64,000 nt of DNA, from positions 2,356,001 to 2,420,000 of the forward strand of contig OZ244951.1 of assembly GCA_965222315.1 (NCBI GenBank), written 5' to 3'. The stretch is from JACKII01 sp965222315 (GTDB lineage Bacteria > Pseudomonadota > Alphaproteobacteria > Bin95). Position numbers and translations under genes: made by a program. Under the pieces are notes generated by a model. The model did no database searches. It was not told where the DNA came from and saw only the letters and a program-made list of their open reading frames with translations. Shown one piece after another: positions 26,241-34,422 of this stretch; positions within the stretch are counted from its first letter, which is position 1, and every line of letters starts with the position of its first letter.

Positions 26241-27044
26241 TCACCGGTCCGCCGCGGTTTCGCCTTTGGGCGCGCCGGGGCGGGAACGGTAGGCGGCGGG
26301 GTCGCGCTTGGCCAGTTCGGCGGGGTTGGAGCCGGGACGCTCGCTCGGGCGGGCGAACTGGAGCACCAGAACATCCGCGCCTTCCGGGCCGGCCCGCATC
26401 ATCGGCGGCTCTTCCCCTGGCGCAATGTGGGCCAGTGACCATTGCGGCATTTGCTTGCTGCCGAGCGTCACGTCGCCAGAACAGACCAGGTAGTACTGGC
26501 CACCGCCGTCGGAAACGGGGCCTCTCGCCGATGCGTCCGCGCCCAGCCGGATGCCACGGGCATCGACGCCGTCGCCCTGATCCTCCATCAACGGGATTTC
26601 GACCGCCTCGTCCGCCGCCGGTGCGGGACCGGAGCGGTCGAAATGCGCGGCGATGTTGCGGCCGGCCCGGCCCGGCATGTGCTCCCGGCTGCCCGGCATC
26701 GGGAAGAAACCGCCGCTCGCTACGGGACGAAGCGTGAAGAAGGCGAAGCCCTGGTCCTCGCCTTTGATCGGGCCGTAGGGGGTGTAGGCGTCGGCATACT
26801 GAAACGACACCGGCGGGGCCGCCTGCTTGCCCATTTTGCAAAAACCGCCGACGACGACCTGATATTGGTCAACGTCATGGAAGTGCGGGGCGATGTGTGC
26901 GCCAGGGAACAGGCGGTCCACCAAAAAGGCTTGCGGCTCGGCGTTAATGATACCGGGCGTGCCGATATAGTCGGTGCGTCCGCCCGTGCCTTTTTCATCC
27001 TGAATGACGATCTTTTCGGTCTCGGCCACAGAAACGGCTTGCAT
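26241..27044 (-). CDS. Cupin-fold protein of unknown function
   Basis: A 267-residue protein with a bicupin-like layout. The first module carries the metal-binding-like segment APHFHDVDQYQVVVGG near residues 53-68, with two His and an Asp. The second has GQYYLVCSGDVTLGSKQ near 190-206. The sequence resembles beta-barrel cupins that bind small acids, but I cannot name an enzyme. The ATG at 27044 has the strong AAGGAGGA ribosome-binding site, which excludes the long upstream extension of this frame. Confidence 0.72.
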   Translation of the reverse strand: MQAVSVAETEKIVIQDEKGTGGRTDYIGTPGIINAEPQAFLVDRLFPGAHIAPHFHDVDQYQVVVGGFCKMGKQAAPPVSFQYADAYTPYGPIKGEDQGFAFFTLRPVASGGFFPMPGSREHMPGRAGRNIAAHFDRSGPAPAADEAVEIPLMEDQGDGVDARGIRLGADASARGPVSDGGGQYYLVCSGDVTLGSKQMPQWSLAHIAPGEEPPMMRAGPEGADVLVLQFARPSERPGSNPAELAKRDPAAYRSRPGAPKGETAADR

Positions 27045-27157
27045 GGCGTGTCCTCCTTCTCGCGCACTGGCAAGGATCCTTGCCAGCGCACCACATGTTC
27101 GCAGATGATGATCATAAGACTTTCGTTTGATGATCTCCAAACAGGAAAACGCACTGA

Positions 27158-27571
27158 ATGAGCGAACAAGCCTCAAATGACCATGTCGGGACCTGGGCGT
27201 TGGTTCGGGCCGAGGCCGTGGATGCTGACGGCAACACGGTCGCCCCGCCCTTTGGCGGCGAGCGGGTGATCGGCCGGGTCGTCCTGACGGCAGACGGGCG
27301 GATGAGTGCTTCCATCGTCGATGCCCGCGCCGAGATTCCCGCGGGAGAGACGCGGGAATATTCCTGTTATGCCGGGTCTTATACCTTTGACGGGAAAACG
27401 CTGGTGACCACGGTCGATTCCGCCTCCGACCCGGCGCGGATGGGCACCGAGCAGGTGCGGGACGTGTCGTTCGAGGGCGACATGATGGTGCTGCAACCGC
27501 CGCTGCGCTCCTATGGCGGCAAACCGGCAGAGCGGCGCACGATCTGGTGGCGGAAAATCTCCGATATCTGA
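27158..27571 (+). CDS. Lipocalin-like domain protein
   Basis: A 137-residue protein matching the bacterial lipocalin-like family: HVGTWALVRAEAVDADGNTV at the start, GRVVLTADGRMSASI in the middle and QPPLRS...RRTIWWRK at the end. No signal peptide is present, so it is cytoplasmic. Such proteins often accompany small-molecule catabolic genes and may bind or isomerise hydrophobic ligands. It is convergent with the cytidine deaminase gene. Confidence 0.8.
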   Translation: MSEQASNDHVGTWALVRAEAVDADGNTVAPPFGGERVIGRVVLTADGRMSASIVDARAEIPAGETREYSCYAGSYTFDGKTLVTTVDSASDPARMGTEQVRDVSFEGDMMVLQPPLRSYGGKPAERRTIWWRKISDI

Positions 27572-27597
27572 GCGTTGTTCGTGTCGCGCCTTGGCGG

Positions 27598-28017
27598 TCA
27601 GGATAAGCTCGTATTTTTGGCCGGCAGGCGTGGCGCGAGTTCCGCCAGCCGGGCGTGCTGGGTCTCTGTGCCATTGGTGACCACCACGAGCAACGAGGGG
27701 TCGGCCAGTTCGCGCGCAACTTGCAGGCATGCCCCGCACGGCCAGGTCAGCGCCCCATCGGTTGTTGGTGCGGACAGCACCAGGACGGCCGGACGGCCCG
27801 CCTCTGCCGCAACCGTGCTGAACAGCGCGACCCGCTCCGAACACATCGCAAGGCCGAGCGACACGTTCTCGACCAGCACGCCCTGAAGCACCTCGCCCCG
27901 GTCGGTCAGCACTGCTGCCCCCATCTTGAAACGGGAGTAGGGAGCATAGGCACGCGTCCTTGCCTCATTGGCCGCGGCTATCGCTTTCCGCACCAGCGGG
28001 TCGTTGATGTTCATCAC
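27598..28017 (-). CDS. cdd: Cytidine deaminase
   Basis: A 139-residue tetrameric-type cytidine deaminase that converts cytidine and deoxycytidine to uridine forms in pyrimidine salvage. The substrate loop AYAPYSRFKMGAAVL is at about 23-37, the zinc/catalytic motif reads CSER near 59-62 (Ser in place of the usual Ala) and the second zinc motif PCGAC near 93-97. Length is family-typical. It starts at an ATG at 28017, divergent from the large CoA-transferase gene. Confidence 0.94.
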   Translation of the reverse strand: MMNINDPLVRKAIAAANEARTRAYAPYSRFKMGAAVLTDRGEVLQGVLVENVSLGLAMCSERVALFSTVAAEAGRPAVLVLSAPTTDGALTWPCGACLQVARELADPSLLVVVTNGTETQHARLAELAPRLPAKNTSLS

Positions 28018-28210
28018 GTTCAGCCTTACTCGGGCAGCCTTACTCGGTTTCGGTGCCGCTCGTCGGTCACCGCATCTGCACTATAGAGCTGCGGCATTCG
28101 CGGTGCGAGCCCTGCCGCCGCCATGGACACCCGGGCCCGGTTGGTTAAGGATAACGGAAACAGCCCGTGGCCCGGAGCCGCTGGCGCAGCAATCGGCAAG
28201 GGAAACGACC

Positions 28211-29641
28211 ATGGCGAAGCCAACCGCATTCGAAGAAGTGATGGCCGTGCGCGGCAAGGACATGCCTGCGCCCGGCGAGGTGACGATCACCGGCAAGGAC
28301 CCGGTCTACTCCACCAAGTTCAAGATCGGTGAGACGGTGGCTGCCGCTCTGGCCGGGGTCGGCACGGCGGCGAACGATATCCATGAGTTGAAAACCGGCC
28401 GCCGCCAGAAATTCAGCATCGACGTGCGCCATGCGGCGGCGACCTTGCGGAGCGGCGACTATGCGGCGAGCCAGGATGCGTCCGGCGCGTTCCAGCCGCT
28501 CATCCACCCATCCCACAAGGCCATGACCGCACTCACCCAGCCCTGGCCGACCAAGGACGGGCGCTGGGCGCTGCCCCATTTCGGCCTGCCTCATTTGCAG
28601 GCGAGGACGCAGAAGCTCCTCGGATGCGAAGCGACGCCCGAATCCGTTGCGGCGGCGGTGAAAAAGTGGAACGCGCTCGATCTGGAAGCCGCGATCGACG
28701 AGCACAAGGTTTGCGGTGGCATGGTGCGCACCAATGCCGAATGGCTGGCGGAGGAGCACGGCAAAGTGCTCGCCGCCAAGCCCATCGTGGAGATCATCAA
28801 GATCGCCGACAGCGCGCCGGAGCCGATGCCGGAGGGGCCGCGCCCGCTGGACGGTATCCGCGTCCTCGACCTGACCCGCATCCTGGCCGGGCCGACAGCC
28901 GCCCGCACCCTGGCTGAGCATGGGGCCGACGTGCTGATGGTGACGGCAGAGGGCTTGCCGCAGATCCCTCATGCGGTGATCGATACCAACCACGGCAAGC
29001 GCTCCACCTACCTGGACCTAAAGAATCCGGAAGATAACGCGAAACTGAAGGAACTGGCGCGCGGCGCGGATGTGTTCAGCCAGGGTTACCGGCCCGGCAC
29101 CATCGGCACGCTGGGCTTCGGCCCGGAGGAACTGGCGGAGGTAAGGTCCGGCATCATCTACACCTCGATCTCCTGCTATGGCGCGGATGGCCCATTCAGT
29201 CACCGCGCCGGCTGGGAGCAGGTAGCGCAGACCATGACCGGCATCCTGCACGAAGGTACGCCGGAACAGCCGAAACTGCTGCCCGCCGCTGCCAATGACT
29301 ACACGACCGGGTACCTGGGCGCTTATGGCGTGCTGCTGGCGCTGGCCCGGCGCGCGGTCGAGGGCGGCAGCTATCACGTGCGGGTGTCGTTGTGTCAGTC
29401 CGGCATGTTCATCTACCGCCAGGGCGATGTGGGCTATCAGGAGCCCGGCATGGATCTGAGCGAGGCGGAACTGAGCGGGTTGCTGGTCGAAAGCCAGACC
29501 GCCTCCGGCACAATCCGGCACCTGGGGCCCGTCGTCCGCATGAGCGAGACCCAGCCGTTCTGGGACAAGCCCACGCCGGTACTGGGCGGAGATAGGCCGG
29601 AATGGCTGGAGAGCAGCGCCAGAGCCAGGGCAGCGGAATAG
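28211..29641 (+). CDS. CoA-transferase (CaiB/BaiF-related) with N-terminal extra domain
   Basis: A 476-residue protein. Residues 215-345 match the large N-terminal part of CaiB/BaiF enzymes (GIRVLDLTRILAGP at 215-228). Residues 45-200 resemble the small domain that normally follows it (TGRRQKFSIDVRHAA, KDGRWALPHFG, then a helical stretch), so the domain order appears rearranged. The residue that is Asp in ordinary CaiB enzymes is Glu336 here, in AGWEQVAQ. The ATG at 28211 follows GGGAAACG. Activity and substrate are uncertain. A dispersed palindrome follows 15 bp downstream. Confidence 0.85.
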   Translation: MAKPTAFEEVMAVRGKDMPAPGEVTITGKDPVYSTKFKIGETVAAALAGVGTAANDIHELKTGRRQKFSIDVRHAAATLRSGDYAASQDASGAFQPLIHPSHKAMTALTQPWPTKDGRWALPHFGLPHLQARTQKLLGCEATPESVAAAVKKWNALDLEAAIDEHKVCGGMVRTNAEWLAEEHGKVLAAKPIVEIIKIADSAPEPMPEGPRPLDGIRVLDLTRILAGPTAARTLAEHGADVLMVTAEGLPQIPHAVIDTNHGKRSTYLDLKNPEDNAKLKELARGADVFSQGYRPGTIGTLGFGPEELAEVRSGIIYTSISCYGADGPFSHRAGWEQVAQTMTGILHEGTPEQPKLLPAAANDYTTGYLGAYGVLLALARRAVEGGSYHVRVSLCQSGMFIYRQGDVGYQEPGMDLSEAELSGLLVESQTASGTIRHLGPVVRMSETQPFWDKPTPVLGGDRPEWLESSARARAAE

Positions 29642-29656
29642 GAATTTCCCGCCTCC

Positions 29657-29763
29657 CCTTCACCTCGAGTAACCCGGGCGCATTCCGGGTCATAACATGA
29701 GGGCGTTCGGAAAGTGGACCTGCTCTCTCGATACAGCCGCTTCGCGGCCACTCGAGATGAAGG
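29657..29763. repeat. Dispersed cruciform repeat, copy 1
   Basis: A 107-bp element bounded by 14-bp inverted ends (CCTTCACCTCGAGT and ACTCGAGATGAAGG, one mismatch). Inside are two side hairpins, CCCGG with a short loop, and GCCGCTTCGCGGC. The same layout recurs at 30724-30830 and 37924-38023. It sits in the space between the CoA-transferase and SDR genes and codes for nothing. Confidence 0.8.
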
Positions 29764-29900
29764 GGATCAGGTTGGGTTGGGTCAATGGGAACGTAGCGGT
29801 CCTCGGCCCCATCGCATCGGCCCTGCCGCGATGGGTTGGACTATTCACACGGCATAGAAGTATTGCTGGAGGACCAAGGTTCCTCGGGAGGAGATAGTAC

Positions 29901-30680
29901 ATGGACGTCAATGGTAAGGTCGCGGTGGTGACCGGCGCGGCGAGTGGGATCGGTTTTGCCTTGTCGAAGGCATTGCTCGCAGCAGGCGCTAAGGGGGTCA
30001 TCATGGCGGACCTTCAGGCCGACACGCTGAAGGCCGCCGCTGCCGAAATCGGCGGCATCGCCATGCCAACCGATGTCACGGACGAGGCGGCGGTCGCCGC
30101 GCTGGTCGACAAAGCGGAGCAGGAAATCGGGGCGATCGACCTGTTCGTGTCCAACGCCGGTATCAGCCCGAAGCCGGTTCGCGACGACAATGCGCATTGG
30201 GACCAGCAGTGGAACGTGCACGTCATGGCGCACCTCTACGCGGCCCGGGCCGCCGCGCCGCGGATGGCGGCCAATGGCGGCGGCAAGCTGGTCAGCACGG
30301 CGTCTGCGGCTGGAATCCTCATGCAGATGAATTCTGCGGTCTATACGGCGACCAAGCACGCCGCCGTTGGCCTGGCCGAGTGGCTGGCGGTCGAGTGGGG
30401 GCCGAAGGGCGTGAGCGTCGCCGTGGTCTGTCCGCTGCGCGTGGCAACGCCGATGACAGAGAACTCAGCCGACAGTGGCACGATCCGCGATGGCGTCAAG
30501 ACCGCGGATGAAGCGGCGGCCGTCATCATGGAAGGCATCGCCGACGACCGCTTCATGATCTTCACCCATCCACCCGCCGGTGCCTATTGGGCCAAGAAGG
30601 CGGCGGACCCGGAGCGCTGGATCGAGGGCATGACGCGGCTCAAACAGAAGATCCGCGGAAGCGTGGCTGGGTCGGATTGA
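29901..30680 (+). CDS. Short-chain dehydrogenase/reductase
   Basis: A 259-residue classical SDR that oxidises or reduces an alcohol/ketone with NAD(P). The cofactor motif TGAASGIG is at about 12-19, NAG at 87-89, the catalytic Ser in STASAAG near 133 and the YTATK motif near 148-152. The substrate is unknown. The ATG at 29901 has GGGAGGAGA just upstream. The gene lies alone between two copies of the same dispersed palindrome in the same orientation. Confidence 0.92.
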   Translation: MDVNGKVAVVTGAASGIGFALSKALLAAGAKGVIMADLQADTLKAAAAEIGGIAMPTDVTDEAAVAALVDKAEQEIGAIDLFVSNAGISPKPVRDDNAHWDQQWNVHVMAHLYAARAAAPRMAANGGGKLVSTASAAGILMQMNSAVYTATKHAAVGLAEWLAVEWGPKGVSVAVVCPLRVATPMTENSADSGTIRDGVKTADEAAAVIMEGIADDRFMIFTHPPAGAYWAKKAADPERWIEGMTRLKQKIRGSVAGSD

Positions 30681-30723
30681 CAGGCTACCGGGCCAAGGCG
30701 GCAGAGCAGGCTACCTCTCTTCT

Positions 30724-30830
30724 CTTCACCTCGAGTGTCCCGGGCGAAGTCCGGGATGTATCGAGAGGGCTGTTAGGGACTTTGCTGTTTATCTCTCAAT
30801 ACAGCCGCTTCGCGGCCACTCGAGATGAAG
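30724..30830. repeat. Dispersed cruciform repeat, copy 2
   Basis: A 107-bp element with 13-bp inverted ends and the same right half as copy 1: the stretch from ATACAGCCGC to GATGAAGG is identical. Internal hairpins are TCCCGGG...TCCGGGA, GCCGCTTCGCGGC, and a longer TATCGAGAG...CTCTCAATA arm. It is in the same orientation as copy 1, on the other side of the SDR gene. Confidence 0.8.
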
Positions 30831-30850
30831 GGATTGGGAAAGATTGAGAG

Positions 30851-31684
30851 CTACCCCTCCCCCAGTTCGCCGGCCAGGTCGCCCATGCGGAGTTCGCCTT
30901 CGCGGGTCTGGCCGCCGATTTCCAGGAACTTGCGCATGTTGCGCTTGGCGCCGTCGGTCCGCAGGGTTTGGTCGAACAGGTAGGCTTCCTCAAACAGGCC
31001 CTCTAGCAAGGGGCGGTCGGACTGGTTGATGCTCTGCTTGGCGAGGCGGACCGCCTCTGCCGGGAAGGAGGCTATGCGTCGGGCCAGTTTCTCGACCGCC
31101 GGGCCGATTTCGCCGGGCGCGTAGATGCGGTTCAGGTAGCCCCAGCGTTCGGCGGTTTCGGCGTCCAGATCATCGCCCGCCAGGATCAGCTCCATCGCCC
31201 GGCCCTTGCCTATCAGGCGCGGCAGGCGCTGGGTGCCGGTGCCGCCGGGCAGAATGCCGAGGGGCACCTCCATCTGGTTGATCGTGGTCTTGCCGCGCAC
31301 GCCGTAGCGCATGTCAAAGGAGGCGGCGAGTTCGCTGCCGCCACCGCCGACACGGCCCTCGATCTGGGCGATGATGACCTTGTCCATGGTGCGGTAGCGC
31401 TCGCACATGGCGTGGAAGGGCTTTATCTGCACTTCCCGCCGGACGGGCGTGCCGGTCGGCCGGTCAAGGATCGCCGCCACATCGAAATGGGCGAGGAAGA
31501 AGTCCGGGTCGGCGCTCTTGAACACCACGACGAGCAGGTTCGGGTCGGCCTTCAATTCATGCGACAGCGCCTCCAGTTCAGCCAGGAGATCGAGCGTGAT
31601 CACGTTTACGGGCGGATTGGAGATGGTGGCGGTGGCGACGCGTCCGGCGATCTCCACCCGGATCAGCTTATAGTCATAGGCCAT
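30851..31684 (-). CDS. Enoyl-CoA hydratase/isomerase family protein
   Basis: A 277-residue crotonase-fold enzyme acting on a CoA thioester. Both catalytic glutamates of enoyl-CoA hydratase appear to be conserved, in GGGGSELAASFD and in NQMEVPLG, followed by LPGGTGTQRLPR. The first oxyanion-hole segment reads FFLAHFDV instead of the usual FSAGADI. Hydration of a 2-enoyl-CoA is likely but not certain. The ATG at 31684 has GAAAG-type spacing. A dispersed palindrome follows the 3' end. Confidence 0.9.
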   Translation of the reverse strand: MAYDYKLIRVEIAGRVATATISNPPVNVITLDLLAELEALSHELKADPNLLVVVFKSADPDFFLAHFDVAAILDRPTGTPVRREVQIKPFHAMCERYRTMDKVIIAQIEGRVGGGGSELAASFDMRYGVRGKTTINQMEVPLGILPGGTGTQRLPRLIGKGRAMELILAGDDLDAETAERWGYLNRIYAPGEIGPAVEKLARRIASFPAEAVRLAKQSINQSDRPLLEGLFEEAYLFDQTLRTDGAKRNMRKFLEIGGQTREGELRMGDLAGELGEG

Positions 31685-31797
31685 GGCGTTTCTTTCTGAA
31701 GCAGCTTTTGGAACGGCAAAACCGACTCTGGATTGATTGTAACGGCGCTGGCAAGGGCCAGGGCAAACCGGTCATTCCGCCGGGACCGGTTTTTGCT

Positions 31798-32532
31798 ATG
31801 AAGAATGAAACAAGCCTGACCTCGACACCCCTGCCTGCCCACGCTCGCCCCCCCCTCATGACTGCCAACTACCGCTCACGCGAAATAATTGCCGACGGCG
31901 TGGTTCACGTGATTGGCTGCCTGTCATCGGTCGCGGCCGCAATTGTATTGCTCGCCCGGGTTCTGCCGCGCGCGGATATGACGGTGACCGCGGCCGCACT
32001 GGTCTATGCTGCCGGCCTGATCGCGATGCTGTGGGCTTCCGCTGCATATAACCTCGCGCCGAACCGAGACTGGAAAGCCCGGTTGCGTCGCTGCGACCAT
32101 GCCGCGATCTTCCTGATGATCGCCGGCACGTATACCCCCTTCGCCTTGATCGGGCTCGGCCGCCCTGCCGGTTGGCAGCTTTTGGCCGTGGTATGGGCCG
32201 TAGCGATAGCTGGCATAGCATTAAAGCTCTGCTTTCCGGGCCGATATGAGCGGCTTGCCATCGCGCTCTATCTGGCACTCGGCTGGGCCGGTCTCCCGCT
32301 TGGCCGGGAGCTGCTGACGGCATTGCCCAGCGATGTGTTCGTGCTGCTGGTTGCAGGTGGTGCGATCTATACGGCTGGTGTGGCATTCTATCTTTGGGAG
32401 CGCTGGCCCTACCACAACGCGGTATGGCATTGCTGCGTGTTGGCGGCGGCGGCCTGTCACTACGGCGCGGTGCTCGAATTAATGGAGCGGGCGGCAGCCC
32501 AGACAGCAGCGGCGTTGCCTTTGGCGTTGTGA
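31798..32532 (+). CDS. Hemolysin III / PAQR family membrane protein
   Basis: A 244-residue protein with seven hydrophobic helices. Conserved PAQR residues are seen in VVHVIG near residue 35, the SAAYNLAP...RRCDHAAIFLMIAGTYTPF block in the centre and the two histidines of WHCCVLAAAACHYG near the end. These His/Asp sites are thought to bind zinc. The role in bacteria is unclear. A start at the ATG at 31858 would remove an unstructured 20-residue N-terminus. Neither start has a clear ribosome-binding site. Confidence 0.85.
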   Translation: MKNETSLTSTPLPAHARPPLMTANYRSREIIADGVVHVIGCLSSVAAAIVLLARVLPRADMTVTAAALVYAAGLIAMLWASAAYNLAPNRDWKARLRRCDHAAIFLMIAGTYTPFALIGLGRPAGWQLLAVVWAVAIAGIALKLCFPGRYERLAIALYLALGWAGLPLGRELLTALPSDVFVLLVAGGAIYTAGVAFYLWERWPYHNAVWHCCVLAAAACHYGAVLELMERAAAQTAAALPLAL

Positions 32533-32573
32533 CGAGGCAGGCTTAGGCGCCCATTCTCCGGAAGGAAGTGCCC

Positions 32574-33491
32574 ATGGAACCCGACCGTTTTCCCTACAGC
32601 CCCATCGTTGACCGGCCGCCGCTGCGCTGGCCGAACGGCGAACGGGTGGCTGTCTGGGTGCTGCCGAATGTTGAGCATTACGAGTACCAGCCGGTGTTTC
32701 AGAACGTGCGCAACCCCTGGCCGCGCTCGCCGCACCCGGACATTTTCGGCTATGGCGACAAGGATTACGGCAACCGGGTCGGCTTCTGGCGCATGACCGA
32801 CCTGATGGACAAGCACGATATTACCTGCACCATCTCGCTGAATTTCTCCGTGATTGAGCACTATCCAGAGATTTTCGAGGCGATGCAGGCGCGTGGCTAC
32901 GACTATCTCTGCCACGGCATTTACAACACCCGCTACCTCTGGAACCTGCCGGAGGATGAGGAACGGGAGGTGATGCGCGATTGCGTCGAGACACTGCGCA
33001 AGCATACCGGCAAGCAACTGGCCGGCTGGTTTGGCCCGGCGGCAAGCTTCACCGTGAACACGCCCGACCTGGTGGCCGAACTCGGCATGAAATACACGAG
33101 CGACTGGTACCATGACGACCAGCCCTTCCCGATCAAAACCAGGACGCTGCCGAAGTCGGGCAAGCCGTTGATCACCGTGCCCTATTCCATGGATATCAAC
33201 GACGCTATCGAATACCGCTACCACACCGAGGGTGAGGAATTCGCCCAGATGATCATGGACCATTTCGATACGGTCTACCGCGAGGGCGAGCATGGCGGGC
33301 GGGTGATGGCGATTGCGCTGCACCCCTATCTCTATGGCACGCCGCACCGCATCCGCTATCTGGATAAGGCGTTGGCCTATATCAAAGGCCATTCCGACGT
33401 CTGGTGGGCGACGGGCGAGCAGATCGCCGACCACTACCTGGAGCACTGCCTGCCGGACGTGCAGGCGCATCTGGCGAAGCAGGAGGGTTGA
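32574..33491 (+). CDS. PuuE-like polysaccharide deacetylase family protein (first of a tandem pair)
   Basis: A 305-residue NodB-fold hydrolase. It has RVAVWVLPN instead of the metal-binding TFDD motif, and YLCHGIYNTRY near 110-120, then SDWYHDDQPF, a pattern shared with the allantoinase PuuE and its relatives. A C-N hydrolase acting on a small ureide or amide is more likely than a glycan deacetylase (inference). The ATG at 32574 has GAAGGAAG upstream. The gene is 4 bp from the next, related one. Confidence 0.85.
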   Translation: MEPDRFPYSPIVDRPPLRWPNGERVAVWVLPNVEHYEYQPVFQNVRNPWPRSPHPDIFGYGDKDYGNRVGFWRMTDLMDKHDITCTISLNFSVIEHYPEIFEAMQARGYDYLCHGIYNTRYLWNLPEDEEREVMRDCVETLRKHTGKQLAGWFGPAASFTVNTPDLVAELGMKYTSDWYHDDQPFPIKTRTLPKSGKPLITVPYSMDINDAIEYRYHTEGEEFAQMIMDHFDTVYREGEHGGRVMAIALHPYLYGTPHRIRYLDKALAYIKGHSDVWWATGEQIADHYLEHCLPDVQAHLAKQEG

Positions 33492-33495
33492 GGCG

Positions 33496-34422
33496 ATGAC
33501 CGATACGAACAAGTCCCAGACCGTCCGTTATCGTGATGGAACCGGATATGACCACGAGCATTTCGCCTGGAACCCGTTGCCAAAGCGCAAGTCCGTCGCC
33601 TGGCCCGGTGGGGGGCGCATCGCTTGGTGCGTCTATCTTTATCTGGAATATCTGGAACTGGACCCGCCGGAGGGCTCGGTGCGTGACCCGCGCTATGGCG
33701 GCGCTTTGGGCTCGCACTTCCCGGACTATCTGAACTACTCTCACCGGGAGCACGGCAACCGGGTCGGCTTTTGGCGGGTGCTGGAACTGCTGGACAAGCA
33801 CGGCATCACGCCGACCGTGCCGGTCAACGCCATGCTTGCCAAGCGCTATCCCCGCATGGTCGAGGAATGCGTGAAGCGGGGGTGGGAGATCGCCGGGCAT
33901 GGCGTCTCCGCCACCCAGATGATCACATCGAAGATGAGCGAGGCGGAGGAACGGGCGACGATCAATGGCTGCCTGGATACGCTCGAAGGCGTGACAGGCA
34001 AGCGGCCTGTGGGTTGGTTCGGGCAGGACTTCTCCGAAAGTGCGCGCACCCCTGCCCTGCTGAATGAAGCAGGCATTCAGTACGTCGCCGACTTCCCGAA
34101 CGACGACACGCCCTATGCCACCAACCATGGCGGCCTGATCTGCATGCCGAACCAGGCGGAATGGGACGATACCCAGTTAATGACCATCCGCCGCCTGATG
34201 CCGTGGCGCTGGCGCGACGTCGTGTGCGAGGCATTTGACTACCTGCATGAGGAAGCACATCCGGCAGGTACGGTGATGACCCTTGCTATCCACCCCTGGC
34301 TGCTGGGCCAGGCGCACCGGATCAAGTATCTGGAGGAGGCGCTGGCCAAGATGACCGCTTATGGCGAGGTCTGGCAGGCCAGTGCCGGCGAGGTGGCGGC
34401 GCATTGGCAAAACCAGCAATAA
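33496..34422 (+). CDS. PuuE-like polysaccharide deacetylase family protein (second of a tandem pair)
   Basis: A 308-residue NodB-fold protein related to its upstream neighbour: both share HGNRVGFWR/YGNRVGFWRM, the H-G motif (IAGHGVSATQM here), TGKRPVGWFG and the C-terminal HPWLLGQAHRIKYLEEAL. It also lacks the first acidic metal motif. The pair probably arose by duplication and may form a heteromeric enzyme (inference). ATG at 33496 after GGAGGG. The 3' end overlaps the EndoU-type gene by 19 bp. Confidence 0.85.
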   Translation: MTDTNKSQTVRYRDGTGYDHEHFAWNPLPKRKSVAWPGGGRIAWCVYLYLEYLELDPPEGSVRDPRYGGALGSHFPDYLNYSHREHGNRVGFWRVLELLDKHGITPTVPVNAMLAKRYPRMVEECVKRGWEIAGHGVSATQMITSKMSEAEERATINGCLDTLEGVTGKRPVGWFGQDFSESARTPALLNEAGIQYVADFPNDDTPYATNHGGLICMPNQAEWDDTQLMTIRRLMPWRWRDVVCEAFDYLHEEAHPAGTVMTLAIHPWLLGQAHRIKYLEEALAKMTAYGEVWQASAGEVAAHWQNQQ

